Positions 9,373-18,170 of a DNA stretch of 64,000 nucleotides are shown in pieces. The translations under genes and the position numbers were made by a program. How positions within the stretch are numbered: the stretch's first letter is position 1; every line of letters begins with the position of its first letter. This DNA comes from an uncultured Flavobacteriia bacterium. GTDB lineage: Bacteria > Bacteroidota > Bacteroidia > Flavobacteriales_D > Crocinitomicaceae. The stretch is from contig CALJTX010000048.1 of assembly GCA_937975705.1 (NCBI GenBank), forward strand, positions 8,332 to 72,331, read 5' to 3'. Below the pieces are notes generated by a model. That model ran no database searches, was not told the origin of the DNA, and saw nothing but the letters and a program-made list of their open reading frames with translations.

Positions 9373-10536
9373 ATGCATCCACAACCGAGCCCAAAAAGCC
9401 CCCTACTCACCATTACCCTAAAAAGTTTTTTTGGCTTTGAGGCCATCCTTGCCGACGAACTCCATGAACTTGGGTATCCCGATGTGGAGCTACTCAACAG
9501 AGCTGTTCAGATCAAAGGAACCTGGGCCGACGTCTACAAACTCAATCTCTACTGCCGCTGCGCCATCTCCGTTTTGGTTGAGATAGACAAATTCTACATC
9601 CAAAGTGAAGAAGACCTCTACAAACGGGCACTGCGCATCAAGTGGCACGAGCTTTTTGAGGTAAACAAGACGTTTGCCATCAAAGGCGCCATCTTCTCGC
9701 CTATTTTCAACAACACCCATTATCCGTTTTTATTGATCAAAGATGCCATTGTCGATGTTTTCAAAGACAAAACCAATGAGCGCCCAAATATCGATGTCAA
9801 AAAACCAAGCATCCTTTTTGACCTCTATATCAAAGACAAAGAAGTCACCCTTTCGGTGAATACAAGTGGCCTTCCCCTATTTCAACGCGGATACCGCACG
9901 GCTGTTGGGCCCGCCCCACTCAACGAGGTTGTAGCTGCCTGTTTGATCAGGATGTCGGGCTGGGATCGCAAACAAACTTTTGTGGATCCATTCTGTGGTT
10001 CGGGCACCTTATTGGTCGAGGCCGCACTTTTAGCCAGTGGCATTCCAAGCAACATAGAAAGACAGCACTACGCTTTTAAAAACCTGAAAAATTACGACGC
10101 CAATTGCTGGGAAGAAATCTACCAAAATGCACCCCGAATTGTCAGAGAATTGCCTTGCCGTATTATCGGCGGAGACATCTCCGATGAAATGGTTTTAAAA
10201 GCGCGCAGAAACCTCCGCACCTTTTCCTTTGGACGTTTTGTAGAGGTGCATTCCGCTCCGTTCGACAAACTCAAAATAGAACCACCGGTGTTTATCCTGA
10301 CCAATCCGCCGTACGACGAAAGACTCTCTACAGATATTGAAGAACTCTATGGCGCTTTGGGCACCTGGCTGAAGCACCAAATGGCGGGCAGCAAGGCTTG
10401 CGTCATTAGTGGCAGCCTTGAAGGCTTTCATGCTATCGGGCTCAAAGCCTCTCAAAAAAACCGTGTATTCAACGGCGACATTGAGTGTGAGTTCAGGAAA
10501 TACGAATTATTTGAAGGTAAAAAGGCGCTCAATTGA
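9373..10536 (+). CDS. THUMP-domain class I SAM-dependent RNA methyltransferase (RlmL N-terminal/YpsC type)
   Basis: A 387-residue RNA-modifying enzyme expected to place an m2G on 23S rRNA or a related RNA guanine N2 methyl mark. It has an N-terminal ferredoxin-like plus THUMP RNA-binding part (about 1-160), then a Rossmann methyltransferase. SAM-binding motif DPFCGSGTLLVEA is near residues 212-224 and the catalytic NPPY motif (TNPPYDERL) near 309. It corresponds to the m2G2445 half of RlmL without the C-terminal RlmK half. It is divergent from the patatin gene. Its stop codon lies inside a strong terminator palindrome. The exact target nucleotide is inferred. Confidence 0.9.
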   Translation: MHPQPSPKSPLLTITLKSFFGFEAILADELHELGYPDVELLNRAVQIKGTWADVYKLNLYCRCAISVLVEIDKFYIQSEEDLYKRALRIKWHELFEVNKTFAIKGAIFSPIFNNTHYPFLLIKDAIVDVFKDKTNERPNIDVKKPSILFDLYIKDKEVTLSVNTSGLPLFQRGYRTAVGPAPLNEVVAACLIRMSGWDRKQTFVDPFCGSGTLLVEAALLASGIPSNIERQHYAFKNLKNYDANCWEEIYQNAPRIVRELPCRIIGGDISDEMVLKARRNLRTFSFGRFVEVHSAPFDKLKIEPPVFILTNPPYDERLSTDIEELYGALGTWLKHQMAGSKACVISGSLEGFHAIGLKASQKNRVFNGDIECEFRKYELFEGKKALN

Positions 10537-10548
10537 GCGCCTTTTTTA
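10524..10548. terminator. Bidirectional intrinsic terminator between two convergent genes
   Basis: A perfect 18-base palindrome, GGCGCTCAATTGAGCGCC (10524-10541), is followed by TTTTTTATT on the plus strand and by TTTTTACC on the minus strand. It overlaps the stop codon of the methyltransferase gene and lies 30 bases beyond the gltA stop, so it can serve both convergent genes. Confidence 0.85.
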
Positions 10549-10571
10549 TTGCTATTAAATTGAGCTAAAGA

Positions 10572-11858
10572 TTAACGTTGCTCAATTGGTACGTAGGTGC
10601 GGTTGGTCTGACCAGTGTAAATTTGGCGCGGACGACCAATAGGCTCTTTGTTTTCGGTCATTTCTTTCCATTGTGCAATCCAGCCTGGAAGGCGGCCAAG
10701 GGCGAACATGACGGTAAACATTTCGGTTGGGATACCCAAAGCTTTGTAGATGATTCCAGAGTAGAAATCTACGTTTGGATATAAGTTGCGCGCTTTGAAG
10801 TATTCGTCTTCTAAAGCTACTTTCTCGAGTTTTTTAGCAATGGCTAAAAGCGGATCATTGACACCTAATTTTTCTAGGACGTCGTCGCAAGCTTTTTTGA
10901 TGATGTTGGCACGCGGGTCAAAGTTTTTGTAGACGCGGTGTCCGAAGCCCATGAGGCGGAACGGATCTTCTTTGTCTTTTGCTTTGGCAACCCATTTGTC
11001 TACGTTTCCGCCATCGGCATGAATGCGCTCTAGCATTTCGATCACTTCTTGGTTGGCACCACCGTGTAGCGGACCCCAAAGTGCAGAGATACCAGCAGAA
11101 ACTGTAGAATATAAATTGGCTTGCGAAGAACCAACGATGCGCACAGTAGATGTCGAACAGTTTTGTTCGTGGTCTGCGTGTAGGATGAGGAGTTTGTTGA
11201 GGGCATCAATGACAACTGGATCTACGTGGTAGTCTTGGGTTGGCATCGAGAACATCATGTACATGAAGTTTTTGCAATAATCGAATTCATTGCGCGGATA
11301 CATGAACGGATGGCGAATGAGGTTTTTGTAAGACCAAGCGGCTAAAGTTGGTAATTTGGCCAACAAGCGGTGAATGGTGAGGTTTTTGGCCTCCGGGCTG
11401 CGGTTAGGGTCGAGCGATTCTGGATAAAAAGTAGCCAAAGAAGCAACCATAGATGAAAGTACGCCCATTGGGTGTGCTTTTGATGGATAGGCTTCAAAAA
11501 ACTGCTTCATGTCTTCGTGGACCAAAGTATGCTTGCAAATGCTGTCTTGGAAAGCGTCGAGCTCTGCCTGATTTGGTAAATTACCGTAAATAAGCAAATA
11601 CGCTACTTCGATAAACGACGCCTTTTCGGCGAGTTGTTCGATAGAATAACCTCTGTAATGGAGAATTCCTTCTTCACCGTCCAAAAAGGTAATGGCACTT
11701 TTGGTGGCACCTGTGTTTTTGTAACCGGTATCTAAAGTGATGTATCCGGTCAAATCGCGCAATTTGGAGATGTCGATTGCTTTTTCGTTTTCTGTACCGA
11801 CAACAACGGGAAGTTCGTAGACTTTGCCGTCGAGTTCGATTTTGGCTGTTTCACTCAT
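10572..11858 (-). CDS. gltA: Citrate synthase
   Basis: Condenses acetyl-CoA and oxaloacetate to citrate at the entry of the TCA cycle. The 428-residue length and an N-terminal beta-domain (residues 1-60) are typical of the hexameric type II enzymes of Gram-negative bacteria. Catalytic residues are visible: His in GPLHGGAN, His in GFGHRVYKNFDPR and Asp in NVDFYSG. It is monocistronic, with a shared terminator at its 3' end and about 100 bases separating it from the upstream DPP IV gene. No clear TTG/TAnnTTTG pair was found upstream. Confidence 0.97.
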   Translation of the reverse strand: MSETAKIELDGKVYELPVVVGTENEKAIDISKLRDLTGYITLDTGYKNTGATKSAITFLDGEEGILHYRGYSIEQLAEKASFIEVAYLLIYGNLPNQAELDAFQDSICKHTLVHEDMKQFFEAYPSKAHPMGVLSSMVASLATFYPESLDPNRSPEAKNLTIHRLLAKLPTLAAWSYKNLIRHPFMYPRNEFDYCKNFMYMMFSMPTQDYHVDPVVIDALNKLLILHADHEQNCSTSTVRIVGSSQANLYSTVSAGISALWGPLHGGANQEVIEMLERIHADGGNVDKWVAKAKDKEDPFRLMGFGHRVYKNFDPRANIIKKACDDVLEKLGVNDPLLAIAKKLEKVALEDEYFKARNLYPNVDFYSGIIYKALGIPTEMFTVMFALGRLPGWIAQWKEMTENKEPIGRPRQIYTGQTNRTYVPIEQR

Positions 11859-11960
11859 GAGGTGGAAATATGTCGTTTGATAAATGTGTGCCTAAATTAC
11901 AAAAGAATGTGCAAATGATGTACAACATTTCTCATAAAAACAATTAATAAAGGTGAAAGT

Positions 11961-14126
11961 TTAGAGTTCGTCTATAATATAGTTGTGAATCATGTTGAAT
12001 AAGTGGTTGCGGGTATTCCCTCCGTAGATCCCGTGATTTTTATTGGGATAAATAAAAAGATCAAATTGTTTGTTGGCTTTTACAAGGGCGCTGATCATTT
12101 CCATACTATTTTGATAATGCACGTTGTCATCGGCGGCGCCATGAATTAAAAAGTACTTGCCTTGTAAATCTTTGGCAAAATTGATCGGGGAGTTGTCGTC
12201 GTAACCTTTTGCGTTTTCTTGAGGAGTTTGCATGAAGCGCTCCGTGTAGATATTGTCGTAAAAGCGCCAATTTGTAACTGGTGCAACGGCAATACCCACT
12301 TTAAATAATCCTTGACCTTTGGTCATCGCTAGAGACGACATAAAACCACCGTAACTCCAACCCATGATTCCCAAACGAGCAGCATCTACATCGGGGCGCT
12401 GTGCAAAAACTTTGGTGGCATCAAGGACATCTTGGATTTCTAGCTTTCCGAGTTGCAAATACGTTGACTTTTTAAAAGCTGCACCTCGGTATTGTGTGCC
12501 GCGCGGATCAATACTCAACACCATATACCCTTCTTGAGCCAAAAGTTGGTGAAAGAAATAATCGTTGCCGTCCCAGCTGTCTAACACTTCATTGTGACCA
12601 GGGCCACCATATACATTAACAAAAACAGGGTATTTTTTAGCAGGATTGTAATTGGCCGGTAATATCAATGAGGCGTTCAAGGCAACCTCGGGTGTTGTGA
12701 TAGTTAAAAACGTTTTAGTACTGAGCTGTTCCTTTTTCATTTTGTCGAGCAAAGCCGTGTTGTCTTCGAGTGTGCGAACGAGCTCCCCGTTTGCTTTTCG
12801 CAAGGTGATAACTGGCGGCGTATTGGCGGTAGAATAACTATTGATGAAGTATTTCATGCCTTTAAGAAACTCAGCATTATGATAACCGAGTTGGGTAGTG
12901 AGCATTTTTTGATCTGTTCCATCGATGCGGATGGAATAAATAGACTTATAAATCGCACCTTGTTGCGCACTTGCAAAATAAATGAGCTGCTGCGCTTCGT
13001 CTATACCAAGAAATTCGATCACATCCCATTCTCCTTTTGTAATTGCTTTGGAACTGCCATCAAATCCGACGAGATACAAATGGTTGAAACCACTTTGCTC
13101 GCTGGTTCTGATCAACCCTTGCCCGTTGGCCAGTAGGACTAAATTGTTGTCGACTTCTACATAAGTCGTTGCTTTCTCTGCATAAAATTGACTGCAGGTG
13201 ACTTTATTCGCCACACAACTGACCAACCAGTAATTCAATTCACTTTGGTGGCGGTTCATGGTTTGTACAATCAATTGATTGGAAGTCGTAGACCAATTGA
13301 GCCTTGGGATGTACTCGTAGGTGTTCAATTGAATTTGTTGGATTTTGCTGCTTTTTAAATCGAGTAAATGTAAACTCACCTTACTATTGACTTCTCCTGC
13401 TTTTGGGTATTTGTATTTGTATTGTGCGGGATACAACTCACCATACATCGCCATCTGAAATTCAGGGACCTCGCGCTCATCAAACTTTAAAAACGCAAGA
13501 TACCTGCTATCCGGAGACCAACCATATGCTTTGGTAATGGCAAATTCTTCTTCGTAGACCCAATCGGTGGTTCCATTGATGATTTTGTTGCGCTTGCCGT
13601 CTTCGGTCACTTTGCGCACTTTTCCAGTTGTCAAATCTTTGATAAAAATATCGTTGCCATGTATGAAAGAAACCTTTTTACCATCCGGACTGTATTCAGC
13701 TAAGGTTTGTGGGGCGTGTTCGGCGTCGAGTGCTTCTAACTTTTGTGTGTTGAGGTCAAATAAAAAGTAAAACGCTTCAAAACTGCGGCGATAAATCGCT
13801 TTTGGTGCTGTCCAAAGCAATACTTTTTGTTCGCTGGAATTGAACTCATAACCAGCCACAGCAATAGGCTGATCGTTATAAACAAGTAAAGATTTAGGAA
13901 CGAGGATCTTTGATTTTTCGAGCTGGTCATCAGAGACAAGCCCTCTGACGATGTCGCCATTTTCATTCATTTCGACAAAATGAACGCCGTCGTTCATCAT
14001 TTGATAAGAACCTGCACCTTTGGCTGAAAATTCGTAATTCTTCCAGATGCGCTCCACGTTTAGATTTTGTGCGTGGAATTGTGTTGCAAAAATGAAAAGG
14101 AAAACGAGGAGTTGGATTGATTTCAT
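11961..14126 (-). CDS. Dipeptidyl peptidase IV (S9B family), exported
   Basis: Serine exopeptidase that removes Xaa-Pro or Xaa-Ala dipeptides from peptide N termini, probably in the periplasm. The 721-residue protein has a signal peptide (cleaved after FHAQ, about residue 19), an eight-blade beta-propeller with the substrate N-terminus-binding Glu pair (DWVYEEEF, about 190), and an alpha/beta hydrolase domain. The triad is Ser in GWSYGG (about 592), Asp in GAADDN (about 665) and His in NKNHGIYGG (about 697). DPP IV is common in Bacteroidota that feed on peptides. It is transcribed alone, divergent from the nuclease operon. Confidence 0.95.
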   Translation of the reverse strand: MKSIQLLVFLFIFATQFHAQNLNVERIWKNYEFSAKGAGSYQMMNDGVHFVEMNENGDIVRGLVSDDQLEKSKILVPKSLLVYNDQPIAVAGYEFNSSEQKVLLWTAPKAIYRRSFEAFYFLFDLNTQKLEALDAEHAPQTLAEYSPDGKKVSFIHGNDIFIKDLTTGKVRKVTEDGKRNKIINGTTDWVYEEEFAITKAYGWSPDSRYLAFLKFDEREVPEFQMAMYGELYPAQYKYKYPKAGEVNSKVSLHLLDLKSSKIQQIQLNTYEYIPRLNWSTTSNQLIVQTMNRHQSELNYWLVSCVANKVTCSQFYAEKATTYVEVDNNLVLLANGQGLIRTSEQSGFNHLYLVGFDGSSKAITKGEWDVIEFLGIDEAQQLIYFASAQQGAIYKSIYSIRIDGTDQKMLTTQLGYHNAEFLKGMKYFINSYSTANTPPVITLRKANGELVRTLEDNTALLDKMKKEQLSTKTFLTITTPEVALNASLILPANYNPAKKYPVFVNVYGGPGHNEVLDSWDGNDYFFHQLLAQEGYMVLSIDPRGTQYRGAAFKKSTYLQLGKLEIQDVLDATKVFAQRPDVDAARLGIMGWSYGGFMSSLAMTKGQGLFKVGIAVAPVTNWRFYDNIYTERFMQTPQENAKGYDDNSPINFAKDLQGKYFLIHGAADDNVHYQNSMEMISALVKANKQFDLFIYPNKNHGIYGGNTRNHLFNMIHNYIIDEL

Positions 14127-14237
14127 GTGAATTGCTTTTGTAGATCTAATTTGAGTCCTAAAATTACACAGAAATGTAGAGTAAACATTCGTTCCGATTT
14201 ACTTCACAAAGAAATCATCTTACTTTTTAAGCAACTA

Positions 14238-14269
14238 TTGCATATTTAAAACTAAATACCTTAATTTTG
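14238..14269 (+). promoter_or_regulatory. Promoter of the nucleic-acid scavenging operon
   Basis: TTG at 14238-14240 and TAATTTTG at 14262-14269 are separated by 21 bp, which fits the Flavobacterium TTG-N17-23-TAnnTTTG consensus. The transcript would carry a leader of roughly 100 bases before the ATG at 14373. A CACTTAAGTG palindrome (14299-14308) lies within this leader. Confidence 0.65.
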
Positions 14270-14372
14270 TGCTAGCTTTTTTATGTCCTCCTTGACGCCA
14301 CTTAAGTGCTGAAACCATAAAAAAGAATTCATTAACACTTAGCTGATTGTCAGTTGATTGAAACTTAACATC

Positions 14373-15434
14373 ATGAAGCAAACTTTACTTTTTTTATCTT
14401 TCTTTTTGTTTTTAGGCGCAAACGCTCAAAACACTTGTAACGAACTTTTCATTTCAGAATATGTGGAAGGTTGGTCCAATAACAAGGCATTAGAAATTTA
14501 CAACCCCACCAACAACGCCATCGATCTTTCTGGCTATTTTGTCAGTCGCTACTCCAATGGCGCTACTACAGCAACAGTTGCCAATTCAATTCAACTCACC
14601 GGAACAGTACCTGCAAAAGGTGTTTATGTTGGTGTCATTCAAAAACTAGATCCGAACGGAACAGGTCAAGAAGCGCCAGTTTGGGATTCACTTCAAGCGA
14701 GAGCAGATGGTTTTTATTGTGCCGACTACAACGTATCCAACGCGTGGTATTGGAACGGCAATGACGCTCTTTTATTAGCCAAAGGTACTTTGCCTTCAAG
14801 TTCAACAGCGGTCATCAATGCTACCAACGTCACAGGTTTTGCCATTGTAGACGTTTTTGGTAAAATCGGTGAAAACCCAGCAAACGAAACCGGTACTTCT
14901 TCTGGTAACGACGGCGCTTGGTCTACACAATTCCCTTACAGCACAGGCCTTGGCGTTTTGCTCACCAAAGACCACAGTCTTATTCGCAAACCAACTATCC
15001 TGAAAGGTCAAACGGCAAATCCATCGTTTTTTGACCCACTCTTAGACTGGGACAGCATTCCACCAGTTGTTGTGCGTCTCGATGCAAACGGCGACACTTT
15101 ATACGGCACCAGCGGAAACCCAATTCTCGATGGCAACTGGTCTTCACTTGGTTCTCACGAATGCAACTGCAACAACATCGGACTCAACACCCAAACCAAA
15201 CAAAGCCCAAGTGTGTACCCGAACCCAAGCAACGGACTTGTTTTTGTAAAAACCCAAAACGACGTGCGCAAAATCCAAGTGATTTCTGCACTCGGTCAGC
15301 AAATCAAAGAACTCAACATCTCTAGTGCACAGCAAGTTGTAGAAATCGATTTGGACAACTTCCACGGTGTTTATTTCCTTCGCATCACTTCCAATTCAGG
15401 TGAGCAAAGCTTACACAAAGTTATCATCCGCTAA
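14373..15434 (+). CDS. Secreted lamin-tail-domain protein with T9SS sorting signal
   Basis: A 353-residue secreted protein. The signal peptide ends after ANAQ (about 19). Residues about 20-150 form a lamin-tail domain (ELFISEYVEG, NKALEIYNPT, IDLSGY), a module found in bacterial extracellular nucleases such as ExeM and Xds and in nuclear lamins. The last 75 residues (from VYPNPSNG to KVIIR) are a type A T9SS sorting domain, so it should end up on or outside the cell surface. No catalytic motif is visible. First gene of the operon: the TonB receptor starts 1 base after its stop. Likely a nucleic-acid or surface-binding accessory, by inference. The ATG at 14373 is preferred to an upstream TTG. 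Confidence 0.85.
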   Translation: MKQTLLFLSFFLFLGANAQNTCNELFISEYVEGWSNNKALEIYNPTNNAIDLSGYFVSRYSNGATTATVANSIQLTGTVPAKGVYVGVIQKLDPNGTGQEAPVWDSLQARADGFYCADYNVSNAWYWNGNDALLLAKGTLPSSSTAVINATNVTGFAIVDVFGKIGENPANETGTSSGNDGAWSTQFPYSTGLGVLLTKDHSLIRKPTILKGQTANPSFFDPLLDWDSIPPVVVRLDANGDTLYGTSGNPILDGNWSSLGSHECNCNNIGLNTQTKQSPSVYPNPSNGLVFVKTQNDVRKIQVISALGQQIKELNISSAQQVVEIDLDNFHGVYFLRITSNSGEQSLHKVIIR

Positions 15435-15435
15435 G

Positions 15436-18168
15436 ATGCGTTTCTTCTTTTTGATGCTGCTTGCAGCATTACCTGGGCTTGTTATGGCTCAGCAGAAAGG
15501 TAAAATCAGTGGAGTGGCCACTATGTCTCCTGGCGATGTCGCTGTGGCAGGTGCCAAAATCACCTTACTCAGTCAAGGAACTGCCGTCACTAGAGTAGCC
15601 ACCAACGACCTTGGCGCCTACGAATTGCTTAACATCCCATATGGCAAATACCAATTGGTATTTACACTTCCGCTCAACGATACTTTGCGCTTCGACATCC
15701 AGCTGAACCAAGCAACTGTGGTTCAAAATTTTATCATTCGCGCCACCCAAGAAGAACGCGAAGTGCGCGTCATTGGCAATTTAGTTCGCGGCCAAAACGT
15801 GCCGGTTGCGGTCACTAAAATTGATACCAAGAAAATCAATGAAGAACTTGCTTCTCGCGATTTGCCGATGCTCTTAAATGGAACCGCTGGTGTTTATGCC
15901 ACCACACAAGGTGGAGGCGACGGCGATGCACGCATCAATGTGCGCGGTTTTGACCAACGCAATGTCGGTGTCATGATAGACGGCGTTCCGGTCAACGACA
16001 TGGAAAATGGCGCTGTGTATTGGTCCAACTGGTTTGGACTCGATGCCATCACCTCCCAAATGCAAGTGCAGCGCGGGCTTGGCGCCACTAAAATTGCCAT
16101 GCCTTCTATCGGCGGCACCATCAACATCCTTACCCAAGGAGTTGGTACCAAAAAAGGAGGGAGTTTCAAACAAGAATATGCCACTGGCAACTTTTTGCGC
16201 AGCTCACTCTCTTACAATACCGGCATGACCCCATCAGGTTGGGGACTCACCTTCTCAGCCTCTTACAAACAAGGGCAAGGTTGGGTAGATGGCACACCCA
16301 CACAAGGATTTTTTGGCTACACCAAAATTTCTAAACGCCTCGACAAACACCTCCTCACCCTTTCTGCCTTTGCTGCGCCTCAAAAGCATGGCCAGCGCTC
16401 TTACAACCAAAGCATTCAATATTGGGATGCCAATCGCTCTCAAGAATTAGGTGTTGCCTATGACTCCACCCTCATTCTCAATGACATGGGCATTCGTTAC
16501 AACCAACATTGGGGCTATATCACCAACAAAGATGGCCAACAAGAGGTCCTCAATGAAAGACAAAACTTTTACAACAAGCCGCAAGTAACGCTCAAAGATT
16601 TCTGGACGGTCAATGACAAGCTAGACATCTCCAACCTTGCATATCTTTCCATCGGTCACGGTGGCGGAACCAGCATTTTCAACTCCTCTGCAATTCTCCG
16701 CGACAGCAATGCAGCTATTGATTGGGACCAAATGGTCACTGAAAACCAAGTCAACTCCCTCTTTGGCACTCCAAATATTGACCCTATTTATTCACCAACA
16801 GAAATCAAAGCGAGTCAAATTTTATTGGCTAGCATGAACAATCACTTTTGGTTAGGGTACCTCGGTCAATTCAACTACACCTATTCAAAGACAACCTCTT
16901 TTTCTGGTGGTTTAGACTACCGTTATTACCAAGGAAGACACTACCAAACAATCACCAATCTGTTGGGTGCCGATTATTTTGTAAGTACTGCCAATTTCAA
17001 CGATGCAGATCCCATGCAACGCGTTGGTGATAAAATTGCCAAAAACGCATTCAATGCAGACCGCAATGGTATCGTTAGCTACGCAGGCGTTTTTGGCCAA
17101 GTAGAACACAGCGGCGAGCGCATCAATTGGTTTGCAAATGTATCAGGTATTCTAAACGGTTACAAAGGCATTGATTACTTTCAACGCAAAGTGCTCGACC
17201 TCGGTGATACCGTATTGCGCATCGGCGCACTCGACACCATTCAATACAATGGCCAAACGTATCACGCAGGTTCGGCCGGATTAGAATACTTTGCCACAGA
17301 CTGGAAATACATCCCGGGCGTCACGGTCAAAGGTGGTTTGGGCTACAAAATCAATAAGTTCAACGATGTCTATTTCAATTTAGGCTACCTCAACCGCACG
17401 CCTCAATTTTCTAACGTCATCGACAACAATACCAACAGTTTTTTTGGCGAAATCGTGAACGAAATCATTTACGCTGTTGAAGGTGGTTACCACTACGCCA
17501 ACAAACATTTTGGTGTCAACTACAATGCCTATTTTACCAACTGGAAAAACAAACCTTTTCCATATGGTGTAGCCGTTCCAGACCCTAACGACCCCACTGA
17601 ATTTATCCGCGTGAACATCAATGGCATGGATGCCATTCACATGGGGCAAGAAATCGATGTGGCTTGGGAAATATCCCCTAAACTCTCCTTTGATTTCATG
17701 TTCTCGGTGGGCAACTGGATTTGGAATTCGAGCAAAACCGTATTCATTCCGCAATACGATTCTCTTGAATTTACTTTTGATGCACAAGGGGTACACGTTG
17801 GCGATGCTGCCCAAACCGCCATGGCTGCTTCTTTGCGCTACGAACCTATTAAAAATGGTTACATCAAATTACAAGGTCAATTCTTTGACCGCTATTACGC
17901 CAATTTTGACCCCTTCTCTTTACAAGGTGCCAACGGTGGTCGCGACTCCTGGAAAATTCCTTCTTATTCACTTGTGAATCTTTTTGCTGGCTACCGCTAC
18001 AAACAATTTAGCGTAGGCGGCGCCATCACCAATCTCCTGAACACCTCTTTTATCTCAGATGCCACCAACAACGCAAATGGCATTTATGATCAATTCGATG
18101 CGCGCTCTGCAACGGTCATGTTTGGCCAAGGCTTGCGCTTCAATATCAATCTCGCAATACAATTCTAA
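15436..18168 (+). CDS. TonB-dependent outer-membrane receptor with carboxypeptidase-regulatory-like domain
   Basis: A 910-residue outer-membrane importer. A signal peptide (to VMAQ, about 19) is followed by a CarboxypepD_reg-like beta domain (about 25-105), a plug domain (about 115-240, with INVRGFDQRNVGVMIDGVPVNDMENG spread over the classic plug motif) and a beta-barrel reaching the C-terminal Phe. No SusD partner gene is adjacent, so it differs from a SusC/SusD glycan pair. It sits between a lamin-tail protein and a secreted endonuclease, with 1- and 2-base gaps. Its substrate is therefore inferred to be a product of nucleic-acid breakdown (oligonucleotides, nucleosides or complexed phosphate). 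The frame runs upstream, but the ATG at 15436 gives a proper signal peptide. Confidence 0.93.
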   Translation: MRFFFLMLLAALPGLVMAQQKGKISGVATMSPGDVAVAGAKITLLSQGTAVTRVATNDLGAYELLNIPYGKYQLVFTLPLNDTLRFDIQLNQATVVQNFIIRATQEEREVRVIGNLVRGQNVPVAVTKIDTKKINEELASRDLPMLLNGTAGVYATTQGGGDGDARINVRGFDQRNVGVMIDGVPVNDMENGAVYWSNWFGLDAITSQMQVQRGLGATKIAMPSIGGTINILTQGVGTKKGGSFKQEYATGNFLRSSLSYNTGMTPSGWGLTFSASYKQGQGWVDGTPTQGFFGYTKISKRLDKHLLTLSAFAAPQKHGQRSYNQSIQYWDANRSQELGVAYDSTLILNDMGIRYNQHWGYITNKDGQQEVLNERQNFYNKPQVTLKDFWTVNDKLDISNLAYLSIGHGGGTSIFNSSAILRDSNAAIDWDQMVTENQVNSLFGTPNIDPIYSPTEIKASQILLASMNNHFWLGYLGQFNYTYSKTTSFSGGLDYRYYQGRHYQTITNLLGADYFVSTANFNDADPMQRVGDKIAKNAFNADRNGIVSYAGVFGQVEHSGERINWFANVSGILNGYKGIDYFQRKVLDLGDTVLRIGALDTIQYNGQTYHAGSAGLEYFATDWKYIPGVTVKGGLGYKINKFNDVYFNLGYLNRTPQFSNVIDNNTNSFFGEIVNEIIYAVEGGYHYANKHFGVNYNAYFTNWKNKPFPYGVAVPDPNDPTEFIRVNINGMDAIHMGQEIDVAWEISPKLSFDFMFSVGNWIWNSSKTVFIPQYDSLEFTFDAQGVHVGDAAQTAMAASLRYEPIKNGYIKLQGQFFDRYYANFDPFSLQGANGGRDSWKIPSYSLVNLFAGYRYKQFSVGGAITNLLNTSFISDATNNANGIYDQFDARSATVMFGQGLRFNINLAIQF

Positions 18169-18170
18169 CT

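Noticed and set aside
14283..14312. Nine-codon frame in the leader of the nuclease operon as a regulatory leader peptide
   Set aside because: Too short, no run of regulatory codons and no attenuator hairpin pair; chance is more likely.
17380..17814. 144-codon open frame on the minus strand
   Set aside because: Antisense shadow of the TonB receptor gene; His/Val-rich sequence of the usual shadow type.
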